DNA of 64,000 nucleotides from assembly GCA_002410925.1 (NCBI GenBank), contig DHPR01000004.1:12695-76694 (forward strand), given 5' to 3'. The notes below the pieces were generated by a model that saw only the letters and a program-made list of their open reading frames with translations, was not told where the DNA came from and made no database searches. Of this stretch, positions 8,242-16,343 are shown piece after piece (within the stretch, counting starts at the first letter, position 1; each line of letters starts with the position of its first letter). The stretch comes from UBA5359 sp002410925 [NCBI: bacterium UBP13_UBA5359]. GTDB lineage: Bacteria > UBP13 > UBA5359. The translations under genes were made by a program, and so were the position numbers.

Positions 8242-10198
8242 TCCGACAAATGAAAAAACTGCCACTGCCCCTTACAATTTTGTTCCTTTACCCAATTCTG
8301 TTTACACTCTGGATAATGGTATTGAAGTCAATGGCCAAAGGATTGAGCATGATCACTTTGTACCGGAAACGCACAGTGGGTGGCTTGATCTTGCGATTGA
8401 AACTCTAACGCCGTTATTTATTCGTGGGCCGATAACCAAAAGCGATGAGGATTGGAACAAGCGAGAGCTGCGTTTGCAATCGGAGCCTTTCACTACGCCG
8501 GATGGCAGGCCTTTAATCCCTGGCTCCGGCCTGCGAGGTATGATTCGAACCTTGATAGAAATTCTTTCCTTTAGCAAGATCGTACCGGTGACGAAGGAGA
8601 AAGCCTTCTTCAGAAATATGGGGAAGGATCGAGTCAGCAAGCTTTATCGCAAAAAAATGATATGTGAAAATAAAAAGCCGAGCGGAGGGTACGTCAAAGA
8701 AGATAATGGCCAATGGGTTATTGTTCCCGCAAAGGAAGTGTTAAGAATTAGTAAAAAAGGGTTGAATACACTAGGGCTAAATATTCTTGAAAAGCGAGAG
8801 GGAAGAGATTATCCTAATTGGAAAGCCCAGCATAAACAATGTTGGTTTAAGCGTGACGATCGGATAAATTATCGAGTAAAAAAGATTTATCTTAGCCTTC
8901 AAAGGGGTTTGGAAGAGGGCACTCTGGTTCTTTCCGGCAATGTGCCAAATAAGGTGTATGATTTTGTATTCGTGGGGCAGGACGAAGAGCATCAGGTTGT
9001 TATTCCCAATAAGATCTGGCAGCGATTTCACGGTGAAAGCCAGATTACTCAATGGCAAGAGATTGCTTTTCCGCAAAACGAACCCGAGAAGGGTTGCCGT
9101 AGGGGTAAAGGCCACTTATGTAATGGCGAACCGGTATTTTTTTTAACGAATGATTCTGCCAAATCTGATGAAAATCCGGAAGGACTGATATTTTTTGGCC
9201 GAGCCCAGATGTTCCGTTTTCCTTATGATCATAGTCCAAATGATTTGATTCCTCAAAAAATCAAAAATGCCGGTCTGGATTTGGCCGAAGCTATGTTCGG
9301 AATGGTTGATAAGAAGAAGGATCTGGCCATTAAAGGGCGAGTTTTTTTCGAAGATGCTGTAGTTAACGGCGGCAGACAGGCATGGCTAGAGAAAATCATA
9401 GTGCCGCGTATACTTTCCTCACCCAAGATAACCTGCTTTCAGCATTATCTGGTTCAGAACGGAAGCTCCCCAAAAGAGCTGCTTACATATCTATCGGAAG
9501 ACCAAGCAGTTATCCGTGGTCATAAGCTATATTGGCACCGCTGGGACATAAACCGGGGACTTGATGCCGTTAAAGAATCTGATAAATATGATGAGCTATT
9601 GAATGAATTGCAATCCGGCAAACCTAAAGAAGACTCTCAACATACGCTTATTCAGCCTGTTAAAGCAGGTGTGACCTTTAATGGACGTATCCGCTTTGAA
9701 AATTTAACAGATATTGAATTGGGAGCCTTGCTCTGTGCATTGCAACTTCCAAAGGGCTGTGCTCACAAGCTGGGAATGGGAAAACCCCTTGGCCTGGGAA
9801 CTGTGCAAATAGAATCAAAACTTAACCTCATTGATAGAGTTAAGAGATATGCATGTTGGGAGAATAACGGTAGTTTTCAAAATGATGGAAGCGATTTTAT
9901 TAAGAAATTTGAAGAAGCGATGCTTGTTCATGCCCGAAAGAGCCAGGAAAAGATGAATGAGAGCAAGACCGGCCTGCAGAAAATCGCTCGATTAGAAGTG
10001 CTGTTTCACCTTTTAAATTGGGAGAAAAGGCCGCAACTTTCCAGCACCGATTACATGAGGGTAGATGATTTTCGTTCCAGGTCGATTCTTCCAACGCCGT
10101 GTGAAGTGTTTGAAAAGGGAGAACCTGCCCGAGCATCTGATTTGCTAAAATCAAAAGAGCAGGCTTGGGCAAAGCAAGGCAAAGCACACAAGAGATAG
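8231..10198 (+). CDS. Large RAMP with insertion (TIGR03986-type, Cas7-insertion), C-terminus lost by frameshift
   Basis: This frame gives 655 residues from ATG 8231 behind AAGGAGG. PLIPGSGLRGMIRTL (about residues 95-109) and the glycine loop KLGMGKPLGLGTVQI (about 514-528) are separated by a long insertion, the layout of the III-D Cas7-insertion subunit. The reading stops early at 10196. A 10-base near-tandem duplication (10168-10177 and 10178-10187, 9 of 10 identical) shifts the frame, and the missing C-terminal domain can be read downstream in other frames to 10444. The core RAMP fold is probably intact; whether the shortened protein still assembles is unknown. Confidence 0.8.
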   Translation: MHTNPTNEKTATAPYNFVPLPNSVYTLDNGIEVNGQRIEHDHFVPETHSGWLDLAIETLTPLFIRGPITKSDEDWNKRELRLQSEPFTTPDGRPLIPGSGLRGMIRTLIEILSFSKIVPVTKEKAFFRNMGKDRVSKLYRKKMICENKKPSGGYVKEDNGQWVIVPAKEVLRISKKGLNTLGLNILEKREGRDYPNWKAQHKQCWFKRDDRINYRVKKIYLSLQRGLEEGTLVLSGNVPNKVYDFVFVGQDEEHQVVIPNKIWQRFHGESQITQWQEIAFPQNEPEKGCRRGKGHLCNGEPVFFLTNDSAKSDENPEGLIFFGRAQMFRFPYDHSPNDLIPQKIKNAGLDLAEAMFGMVDKKKDLAIKGRVFFEDAVVNGGRQAWLEKIIVPRILSSPKITCFQHYLVQNGSSPKELLTYLSEDQAVIRGHKLYWHRWDINRGLDAVKESDKYDELLNELQSGKPKEDSQHTLIQPVKAGVTFNGRIRFENLTDIELGALLCALQLPKGCAHKLGMGKPLGLGTVQIESKLNLIDRVKRYACWENNGSFQNDGSDFIKKFEEAMLVHARKSQEKMNESKTGLQKIARLEVLFHLLNWEKRPQLSSTDYMRVDDFRSRSILPTPCEVFEKGEPARASDLLKSKEQAWAKQGKAHKR

Positions 10199-10444
10199 CG
10201 CAACAGATGTTGTCAAAACGGTAATACCTTCCTCTTCGGAGCGAATCAAACCTATTGAGCAAGGGCAAACACGTAGAGGTTTGTTGAAGCGAGACCGCGA
10301 CCAATGGAGCGCCCGATTTGAAGGCGATGATCTGTAACGAAGGTGAAATTCCTGAAGGGCAACCGAAGATTGCAGTGCGAATTTTTTATTGTCAAACAAA
10401 ATAAAAAAGTTGGAATTAGGGTTCGTTTTGAAAAGCTTCTCTAA
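10199..10444 (+). pseudogene. Out-of-frame C-terminal tail of the large RAMP gene
   Basis: These bases encode a recognisable protein tail, but in shifted frames. The frame beginning at 10200 gives ...RRGLLKRDRDQWSARFEGDD and stops at 10335. The frame of 10336 gives NEGEIPEGQPKIA. The original frame resumes near 10379 with EFFIVKQNKKVGIRVRFEKL and a stop at 10442. The order matches how TIGR03986-type RAMPs end, as I know the family. Three lesions explain it: the duplication at 10168-10187, a short deletion near 10332 (the expected REA-type residues after FEGDD are missing), and four extra bases (GTGC) at 10375-10378. Each lesion shifts the frame in the same direction, so the third restores it. 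Confidence 0.78.
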
Positions 10445-10489
10445 ATAGCAGAGCGATAAAATTTATCTTTAGCAAAGAGGGAGTGCAAA

Positions 10490-11755
10490 ATGAAGTGGCT
10501 GATAATTACTGTGGGGTGGTCTTCCCAGCCGATAGTAACATCTATAAAGACATGGCACCCAGACCGAGTGGCCTTTGTTTGTTCTGATAACAGCAATGAA
10601 AATAAAAGCTCATGTCGGCAGATAATGGGAGAGGGTTTAGTTTGTTCATCCAAGGATGATGGAAAGGAACAGAATTTGCCTAATATACCGACTCAGGCTG
10701 GGTTAAATGAAGAACAGTATAAGGATTACTTGATTACTGTGCCGGCGGATGATATTGAGAGTGCTTATGACAGAATAGTTAAACGTATTGCCGACATAAG
10801 GGCAGAGGATAAGAATGCAACCATTACCGCCGATTATACCGGCGGCACCAAATCCATGTCTATTGCGCTTGCTATGGCAGCAATTGATGATGGCAATATA
10901 ATAGATATAAAATTTGTTACCGGACCCAGGCAGGATCTGCCGAAGGTGACTTTGGGTGAATCTTTGAGGCCGGCCAAGGTTACTGGAATACGCATAAGAC
11001 ACATTTCGAAAGAGATCAATTTGCTGATGAAAGAGCTTCAATATGCAGCGGCTGCCAATCTGTTGGCCGAGTTTATCGCTGAAATAGATGTGGATTCAAG
11101 CTGGCAAAAGGCGGTGAATTGTTTGCAGGCATTTGATGCCTGGAACAGATTTGATTATCAATATGCTCTCGAGCTTTTCAGGGCTGTGGGAGGAGAGAAG
11201 AATGAAAAATTTTTAAAGGTGTTGGGGTGTTTAGCTTCATCTGATAGACCTGCTTGGGAGAGCCGAAGTGGCTATCTTCTGGCAAGAGATCTTCTGAGTA
11301 ATGCTGCAAGGCAGGCGGCACAGTGCAGATATGAGGATGCTGCAGCCAGGCATTATCGTGCTGTAGAATTAGTGGCTCAAACACAGCTTTTTATGCGCCA
11401 TAAGATAACGACAGCCTCTGTTATGTATGACCAAATACCATCAGATATTTTCTGGAAACCTGAAATAGATAACGGCCCTTTGGAAATAGGTCTGTTCAGA
11501 GCATGGGAGCTGGCGGCAGCTCTGGACAGCAAGGTTGGAGATCTCTTTAATGAATGGCGCGCCCGGCTAAAAGAAGCGATAAAGATTAGAAATATGAGCT
11601 TGTGTGCACATGGAACCGCTGTTATTACGCGTAGTGATTATGATAATGACAGCTCTAACGGCATGCGTGCTTTTGCATCTGCTGCCATCAAGCTTCTGGA
11701 TAGCGGCGGACCGAAGATTCCGGAATTTCCGAGAAACCTGGAAGCTTTAACGTAA
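10490..11755 (+). CDS. CARF-HEPN ribonuclease (Csm6/Csx1-like, TIGR02710-type)
   Basis: The 421-residue protein starts at ATG 10490 behind GAGGGAG. The N-terminal CARF domain carries DYTGGTKSM (from residue 115), the cyclic-oligoadenylate binding loop. A helical middle leads to a C-terminal HEPN domain with RNMSLCAHG: R367 and H374 form the R-x6-H ribonuclease motif. Family members become nonspecific RNases when Cas10 makes signal molecule. This is the last gene of the III-D locus, separated from the RAMP stop by about 290 bases of decayed RAMP tail. Because the Card1-like protein looks catalytically impaired, this may be the only working signal-activated nuclease here. Confidence 0.83.
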   Translation: MKWLIITVGWSSQPIVTSIKTWHPDRVAFVCSDNSNENKSSCRQIMGEGLVCSSKDDGKEQNLPNIPTQAGLNEEQYKDYLITVPADDIESAYDRIVKRIADIRAEDKNATITADYTGGTKSMSIALAMAAIDDGNIIDIKFVTGPRQDLPKVTLGESLRPAKVTGIRIRHISKEINLLMKELQYAAAANLLAEFIAEIDVDSSWQKAVNCLQAFDAWNRFDYQYALELFRAVGGEKNEKFLKVLGCLASSDRPAWESRSGYLLARDLLSNAARQAAQCRYEDAAARHYRAVELVAQTQLFMRHKITTASVMYDQIPSDIFWKPEIDNGPLEIGLFRAWELAAALDSKVGDLFNEWRARLKEAIKIRNMSLCAHGTAVITRSDYDNDSSNGMRAFASAAIKLLDSGGPKIPEFPRNLEALT

Positions 11756-11906
11756 AAGCGCTTGCCTTAACGTTGTGTAAGATAAAGCCGTGTATTTAAT
11801 TACCCGATTATCCGGAGAGGAAAAACAGGAATGAATAGAGAATGGCCGTCTTGCTAAATTACCTTGGAAAGGAGAGACGGCCCTCTGTATAGCTGAGAAT
11901 AATTGT

Positions 11907-11934
11907 TTGCGTCCTGATTTAATAAGCGTATAAT
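11907..11934 (+). promoter_or_regulatory. Sigma-70-type promoter before the L,D-transpeptidase gene
   Basis: TTGCGT at 11907-11912 and a perfect TATAAT at 11929-11934, 16 bases apart. A nearby inverted repeat (GGCCGTCT at 11844-11851 with AGACGGCC at 11875-11882) has no T-run, so it is not a typical terminator. Confidence 0.5.
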
Positions 11935-11959
11935 TACATAAGAAGTGATAATAGCCGCA

Positions 11960-13183
11960 ATGCATCATGAGCGAGGAGGCCTGAGAAGCATTAAACGCTG
12001 CATATTAACTATTCTATCACTCTTCTTAATTTTACAACCTCTGGCTGCCCAGCCTCTGAATCGCCTTACCGGCAGGGCTCTTCTCTATGAAGTCAAAGAA
12101 GGCGAGAGCTTCTACAGCATTGCTCGCTCCCATGGATTGGGGAGCTGGCATTTGCGCCGTGCCAACCCGGGTATGTATGAGTGCCGGCCGGGAGTGCGGC
12201 TGCTGTTGCCGCTGCAGCGAATTGTGCCGAAATATCAGGGCAGTGGAGTGGTGGTGAATTTGCCGGAGAGAATGCTCTACGTCTTTACGAACGGTTCTCT
12301 CGAAACTTTTTATCCTATAGCCATCGGCCGGCCTGAATTGCGCTGGCAGACTCCCGTCGGCAATTATCACGTCGCCTTCAAAGCCATCAACCCTACCTGG
12401 TATCCTCCCAGGTGGGCTGGACTGGAAAAGCCGGTGCCTCCCGGGCAGAATAATCCTCTTGGCGACAGGTGGATCGGCCTGTCAAAATCAGGTTACGGAT
12501 TTCACGGTACGCCATCGTTGTACAGCATAGGTCTATCCGCTTCCCATGGGTGCATGCGTATGTACCCTGAACATGTTCAAAGCCTTTATCGTTCGTTGAA
12601 ACGTGGTTCCAGGGTAGAAGTGATCTATCGTCCGGTGCTGTTGTCGCTGGATAAAGAGGCTGGAGAGTGCCGTCTTTCCGTCTTTCCCGATGTTTATGGC
12701 CGTACAGGCAGCTTATATGCTTGCGCCGTCAAGCTTCTTGAGGAAGCCGGATTGGCCCGAGCGACGGACAAGAGCCTGTTAGCGGGTATAATCAAGCGGG
12801 CGGCCGGTCTTTCGGAGCCTTTGCTTTCCACGACAAAGATTTACTTCTGTGGACGACAGCTGCCTGCAAAGCATATGGTTATTCATGAAGAAGGGGAGAT
12901 ATATCTGGAGAAGGGAGATCTAGCTCTTTGCCGGGCGTTTGTCGGTTTTCCTGATAGCTATGCTCCGACCGGCATAACCGGCAGCTCGCGGTCTCTTCAG
13001 GCCTTGTCATATCTAGAGAACCCTGCTACTCTGATTTTTAGTAAAACCGGCAAAGCTTACAGGCAGATACTAGGCGGTGATTATTTGCCCTTTCTTCCGT
13101 TTGCCAAATCTATCGGTCTTATCTGTATCATGGAGGGTAATAGACTCTTTTTGGTTACCGTGAGGCCGGAAGCTGGAAATTAA
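11960..13183 (+). CDS. Secreted LysM-L,D-transpeptidase (YkuD) protein
   Basis: A hydrophobic export segment (CILTILSLFLILQPLAAQ) is followed by a LysM-like peptidoglycan-binding repeat (YEVKEGESFYSIARSHGL...). A YkuD catalytic domain has GFHGTPSLYSIGLSASHGCM: the histidine and the SHGCM cysteine are the active site that forms 3-3 crosslinks or attaches proteins to murein. The C-terminal 180 residues contain repeated YVGF-like strands resembling a copper-amine-oxidase-type stalk and are unassigned. The start is uncertain: ATG 11960 has a poor ribosome site, GTG 11945 would be nearly leaderless, and a good GAGGAGG at 11974 precedes only non-standard codons. It is probably a single-gene unit. 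Confidence 0.82.
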   Translation: MHHERGGLRSIKRCILTILSLFLILQPLAAQPLNRLTGRALLYEVKEGESFYSIARSHGLGSWHLRRANPGMYECRPGVRLLLPLQRIVPKYQGSGVVVNLPERMLYVFTNGSLETFYPIAIGRPELRWQTPVGNYHVAFKAINPTWYPPRWAGLEKPVPPGQNNPLGDRWIGLSKSGYGFHGTPSLYSIGLSASHGCMRMYPEHVQSLYRSLKRGSRVEVIYRPVLLSLDKEAGECRLSVFPDVYGRTGSLYACAVKLLEEAGLARATDKSLLAGIIKRAAGLSEPLLSTTKIYFCGRQLPAKHMVIHEEGEIYLEKGDLALCRAFVGFPDSYAPTGITGSSRSLQALSYLENPATLIFSKTGKAYRQILGGDYLPFLPFAKSIGLICIMEGNRLFLVTVRPEAGN

Positions 13184-13305
13184 TCTCACATGGCGCCGTT
13201 GACGCCGCCACTGGCAGGGAATATCCAGCCAGAGGGGCCGGCCAGGTAATGAATTTCTACCAGCACGGTATTATTAGATCATGAAAGAAACAGAGCAAAA
13301 AACGT

Positions 13306-13370
13306 GATGCCTCATTGAAAAATCTATTCAAGAGAGGGTACGATGCCTCACGTAAAAATCTACTCGAAGG
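13306..13370 (+). repeat. Two imperfect direct repeats, 36-base period
   Basis: GATGCCTCA...AAAAATCTA.TC.A occurs at 13306 and again at 13342, in the 232-base gap before hisI. There are only two copies and no third unit, so this is not a CRISPR array. It could be a duplicated regulatory site for the hisI-trp operon. Confidence 0.35.
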
Positions 13371-13415
13371 GAAAAACTTGCGTATATGGTTGGCTGCCGT
13401 TATAATAGGTAAGTC

Positions 13416-13790
13416 ATGAGTATTGCAGATCAGTTAAAGTTCGATAAGGATGGCCTCATTCCTGCCATTGCTCAGGATCACCAGACCGGTGAGCTGCTGA
13501 TGGTTGCGTATATGAATAAAGAGGCTGTCGAGCGTAGTTTGAGCGACGGACGCGCCTGGTATTGGTCCCGCTCTCGCCGTCAATACTGGTTGAAAGGCGA
13601 GAGCTCAGGCCATTTCCAGCATATAAAGGGCGTTTACGTCGATTGTGATGCCGACGCCCTGCTTCTCAAGGTGGAACAGATTGGAGGCGCCTGCCATACC
13701 GGCTTCCGCTCCTGCTTTTTCCGCCGAGTTGAGGGCGATGAGCTGCGCGAAGTCGGAGATAAGGTCTTCGATCCCCACGAAAAATACTAA
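13416..13790 (+). CDS. hisI: Phosphoribosyl-AMP cyclohydrolase
   Basis: The 124-residue protein has the HisI metal-site pattern: WYWSRSRRQYWLKGESSGH, then VDCDADALLLKVEQ, then GGACHTGFRSCFFR. These give the clustered Asp and Cys residues that bind Mg and Zn. It opens the N1-C6 bond of phosphoribosyl-AMP in histidine synthesis. The fused HisE domain found in some bacteria is absent. It sits 34 bases before trpE on the same strand, with no other his gene nearby. It is probably co-transcribed with trp; both pathways consume PRPP, but the pairing may be accidental. Confidence 0.93.
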   Translation: MSIADQLKFDKDGLIPAIAQDHQTGELLMVAYMNKEAVERSLSDGRAWYWSRSRRQYWLKGESSGHFQHIKGVYVDCDADALLLKVEQIGGACHTGFRSCFFRRVEGDELREVGDKVFDPHEKY

Positions 13791-13798
13791 GCGATAGA

Positions 13799-13821
13799 TC
13801 ATCCCCTCAGAAAGGGGATGA
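13799..13821 (+). promoter_or_regulatory. Hairpin enclosing the trpE ribosome site
   Basis: A perfect 9-bp stem (13799-13807 with 13813-13821, five-base loop) contains AAGGGG, the only ribosome-site-like sequence before ATG 13825. Folding would hide it, so trpE translation may be limited unless ribosomes leaving hisI or a factor opens the stem. No Trp-codon leader or T-box was seen. Confidence 0.45.
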
Positions 13822-13824
13822 ATT

Positions 13825-15333
13825 ATGTACACACCCGATTTAGCAACCTTTATCAAATTATCCGACCGGGGCAATCTGGTGCCGGTCTGTCATGAAATTC
13901 TAGCCGATCTGGAAACGCCCGTTTCAGCCTATATGAAGATTGCCGGTGGAGAGGAGCACTCCTTTCTACTGGAGAGTGTTGAGAGAGGGGAGAAGCTGGC
14001 CCGGTACTCTTTTCTGGGTGCTTCTCCCTTTCTGGTTTTTCGTAGCAGTGGCCAAGAGATAACAATAACCGACCGAGGAAAGCAAACTCAGCGCCGGCTT
14101 AAAAATGATGAAGAGCCTTTGTCGGTGCTACGGGAGATTCTGGATCGCTACAGCTTTGCAGCACATGAAGCTTTGCCGCCATTTTGCGGCGGGGCAGTGG
14201 GCTATATCGGCTACGATGCCGTTCGGCATTTTGAATGCCTGTCGCAATCTCCCATAGACGACTTGGGGTTGCCGGAAATCTACTTTATTCTAGCGGATAC
14301 CATCCTGATATTTGATCATCTCAGGCATCGAATCAAAATTATTTCCAATGCTTTGATCGAGGGTGATCCCCGGGCTGCTTATACGGCAGCCTGCGCCAGG
14401 ATAGAAGCAACTGCAGATAAGCTGCGGCATTCACTGCCGGAGAGGGTGGTTGCTCCTGTTGAAGAAGCTCCTGTTATCTCGGCCTTCGGGCGCGAGGATT
14501 TCTGCCGGGCGGTGGAAAATATCAAAGAGCAGATCGCCGCTGGAGAGGTCTTTCAGGCGGTATTGTCACATCGCATGACAACATCATCACAAGCCGATCC
14601 CTTAGATGTTTATCGTGCATTGCGCTCTCTGAATCCTTCTCCATATATGTATTACCTTTCTTTTAACGACTTGAAGCTCATAGGATCATCGCCGGAGATA
14701 CTGGTGACGGAAGCAGCCGGAGAGGTAACAACACGGCCCATAGCCGGCACGCGGCGGCGTGGGGCTGATGCTGCGGAGGATGAGCGGCTGTCAAAGGAGC
14801 TGCTGGCCGATGCAAAGGAGAGGGCTGAGCATATTATGCTGGTGGAGCTGGGATGTGACGATCTGAAAGGTATTTGTCGGCCGGGTACGGTGGAGATATC
14901 GGAGTTCATGACCGTTGAGAAATATTCCCATGTAATCCACATTGTTTCCAACGTTCAAGGGAAATTACGGATCGGACTGGATCGTTTTGATGTTTTGCGA
15001 GCCTGCTTTCCAGCCGGAACGGTCAGCGGCGCGCCAAGGGTCAGGGCCATGGAGATAATCAACCGGCTGGAGCCGCATGCCCGTGGCCCGTATGCCGGGG
15101 CTATAGGCTATTTTAGTTTCTCCGGAGCTATGGATACCTGTATCACTATCAGGACTATCATTCGGGAGAACGGCCGATATCATATCCAGGCCGGAGCCGG
15201 TATTGTGGCCGATTCCCGGCCGGAGCATGAATATCAGGAGACGTTGAACAAGGCTATGGCTTTGCTGGAAGCCGTTAGGATGGCTGAAAGAGGAGTAAAA
15301 AACCTTCTGAAGATAGGGGGCTCGGAGCAATGA
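13825..15333 (+). CDS. trpE: Anthranilate synthase component I
   Basis: A 502-residue TrpE. The N-terminal LLESVERGEKLARYSFLG holds the Trp-feedback element. The C-terminal chorismate-binding domain includes PSPYMYYLSF, GSSPEILV, TRPIAGTRRRG, DLKGICRPG and FPAGTVSGAPRVRAMEII. It converts chorismate to anthranilate using ammonia supplied by TrpG. No glutamine amidotransferase is fused to it or encoded nearby, so the partner must be elsewhere, perhaps a shared PabA-type subunit. The stop overlaps trpD by four bases. First of six contiguous trp genes. Confidence 0.95.
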   Translation: MYTPDLATFIKLSDRGNLVPVCHEILADLETPVSAYMKIAGGEEHSFLLESVERGEKLARYSFLGASPFLVFRSSGQEITITDRGKQTQRRLKNDEEPLSVLREILDRYSFAAHEALPPFCGGAVGYIGYDAVRHFECLSQSPIDDLGLPEIYFILADTILIFDHLRHRIKIISNALIEGDPRAAYTAACARIEATADKLRHSLPERVVAPVEEAPVISAFGREDFCRAVENIKEQIAAGEVFQAVLSHRMTTSSQADPLDVYRALRSLNPSPYMYYLSFNDLKLIGSSPEILVTEAAGEVTTRPIAGTRRRGADAAEDERLSKELLADAKERAEHIMLVELGCDDLKGICRPGTVEISEFMTVEKYSHVIHIVSNVQGKLRIGLDRFDVLRACFPAGTVSGAPRVRAMEIINRLEPHARGPYAGAIGYFSFSGAMDTCITIRTIIRENGRYHIQAGAGIVADSRPEHEYQETLNKAMALLEAVRMAERGVKNLLKIGGSEQ

Positions 15334-16343
15334 TCAGGAAGGCTATCAGGGATATAACAGAGGGCAGGCAGCTTTCTGAAAGCGATGCAGAGTTAGTTAT
15401 GACAGAGATCATGGCGGGAGAGGCCACGCCGGCGCAGATCGGCAGTTTATTGACGGGGCTGCGTCTGAGAGGTGAAACGGTAAAGGAAGTTACCGGTTTT
15501 GTACGGGCAATGCGGCGTTGTGCCGTGCCCTTCTTCACTTCTCGTTCCGTTATCGATACTTGCGGCACAGGCGGAGATATGTCCGGCACCTTCAACGTTT
15601 CCACTGTGGCTGCCTTTGTAGCGTCCGGAGCGGGGCTGGCGGTAGCCAAACATGGTAATCGCTCTGTTAGCAGCCAGTGCGGCAGCGCCGATGTTCTGGA
15701 AGCTATGGGTGTTGACATTGCTCTTCTTCCAGAGAGAGCTTCGGTCTGTCTGGAGCAGACAGGGTTTACCTTTCTCTTTGCACAGCGTTACCATCCGGCT
15801 ATGAAACATGCTGCCGCTCCTCGGCGTGAATTGGGCATTCGTACGGCTTTCAATATTATGGGACCGCTGGCCAATCCAGCCGGAGCTGTAGCTCAGGTGG
15901 TGGGTGTTTATGCGCCGGAGCTGACCGAATTTGCCGCCAGTATACTGGCTAATCTGGGGACAGAGCGTGCTTTGGTGGTACATGGTGAGCCCAGGCTGGA
16001 TGAGATATCCATCTGTGGTTCTACCAGAGTAACGGAACTGTGCGGCGGGAGGATCAGAACCTACATGATAACCCCGGAGGATTTCGGTTTGAAACGGCTG
16101 AAGCCGAAAGATATAAGAGGTGGAAACGCCGCCGTCAATGCCGCCATCGCTCTCTCTGTTTTGGCGGGGGAGACAGGACCGGCTCGTGATTTGACACTGC
16201 TCAATGCCGGAGCCGCTCTCTACGTGGGAGGAACGGTCGGTGATCTGCGTGAGGGAGTCAAGCTGGCTGCGGAGATCATAGACCGGGGATTGGCTATGGC
16301 CTGTCTGGAGAAGGTAAGGAGGGTGTCGAATGAATTGCCTTAA
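15330..16343 (+). CDS. trpD: Anthranilate phosphoribosyltransferase
   Basis: A 337-residue TrpD, starting at an ATG that overlaps the trpE stop. The PRPP-binding motif is DTCGTGGDMSGTFNVST, with KHGNRSVSSQCGSADVLEA and the anthranilate-contact segment NIMGPLANPA downstream. It joins anthranilate to PRPP in step two of Trp synthesis. There is no N-terminal TrpG fusion, unlike the enterobacterial TrpGD protein. The 3' end overlaps the trpC start by 14 bases. Confidence 0.95.
   Translation: MIRKAIRDITEGRQLSESDAELVMTEIMAGEATPAQIGSLLTGLRLRGETVKEVTGFVRAMRRCAVPFFTSRSVIDTCGTGGDMSGTFNVSTVAAFVASGAGLAVAKHGNRSVSSQCGSADVLEAMGVDIALLPERASVCLEQTGFTFLFAQRYHPAMKHAAAPRRELGIRTAFNIMGPLANPAGAVAQVVGVYAPELTEFAASILANLGTERALVVHGEPRLDEISICGSTRVTELCGGRIRTYMITPEDFGLKRLKPKDIRGGNAAVNAAIALSVLAGETGPARDLTLLNAGAALYVGGTVGDLREGVKLAAEIIDRGLAMACLEKVRRVSNELP

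Noticed and set aside
10140-10450. Programmed ribosomal frameshifting in the large RAMP gene
   Set aside because: No slippery heptamer or downstream structure is evident at the three shift points, and a tandem duplication, a deletion and a four-base insertion explain them better.
13184-13415. T-box or Trp leader-peptide attenuator for the trp operon
   Set aside because: No T-box sequence, no terminator/antiterminator pair and no Trp-codon-rich leader ORF were found.
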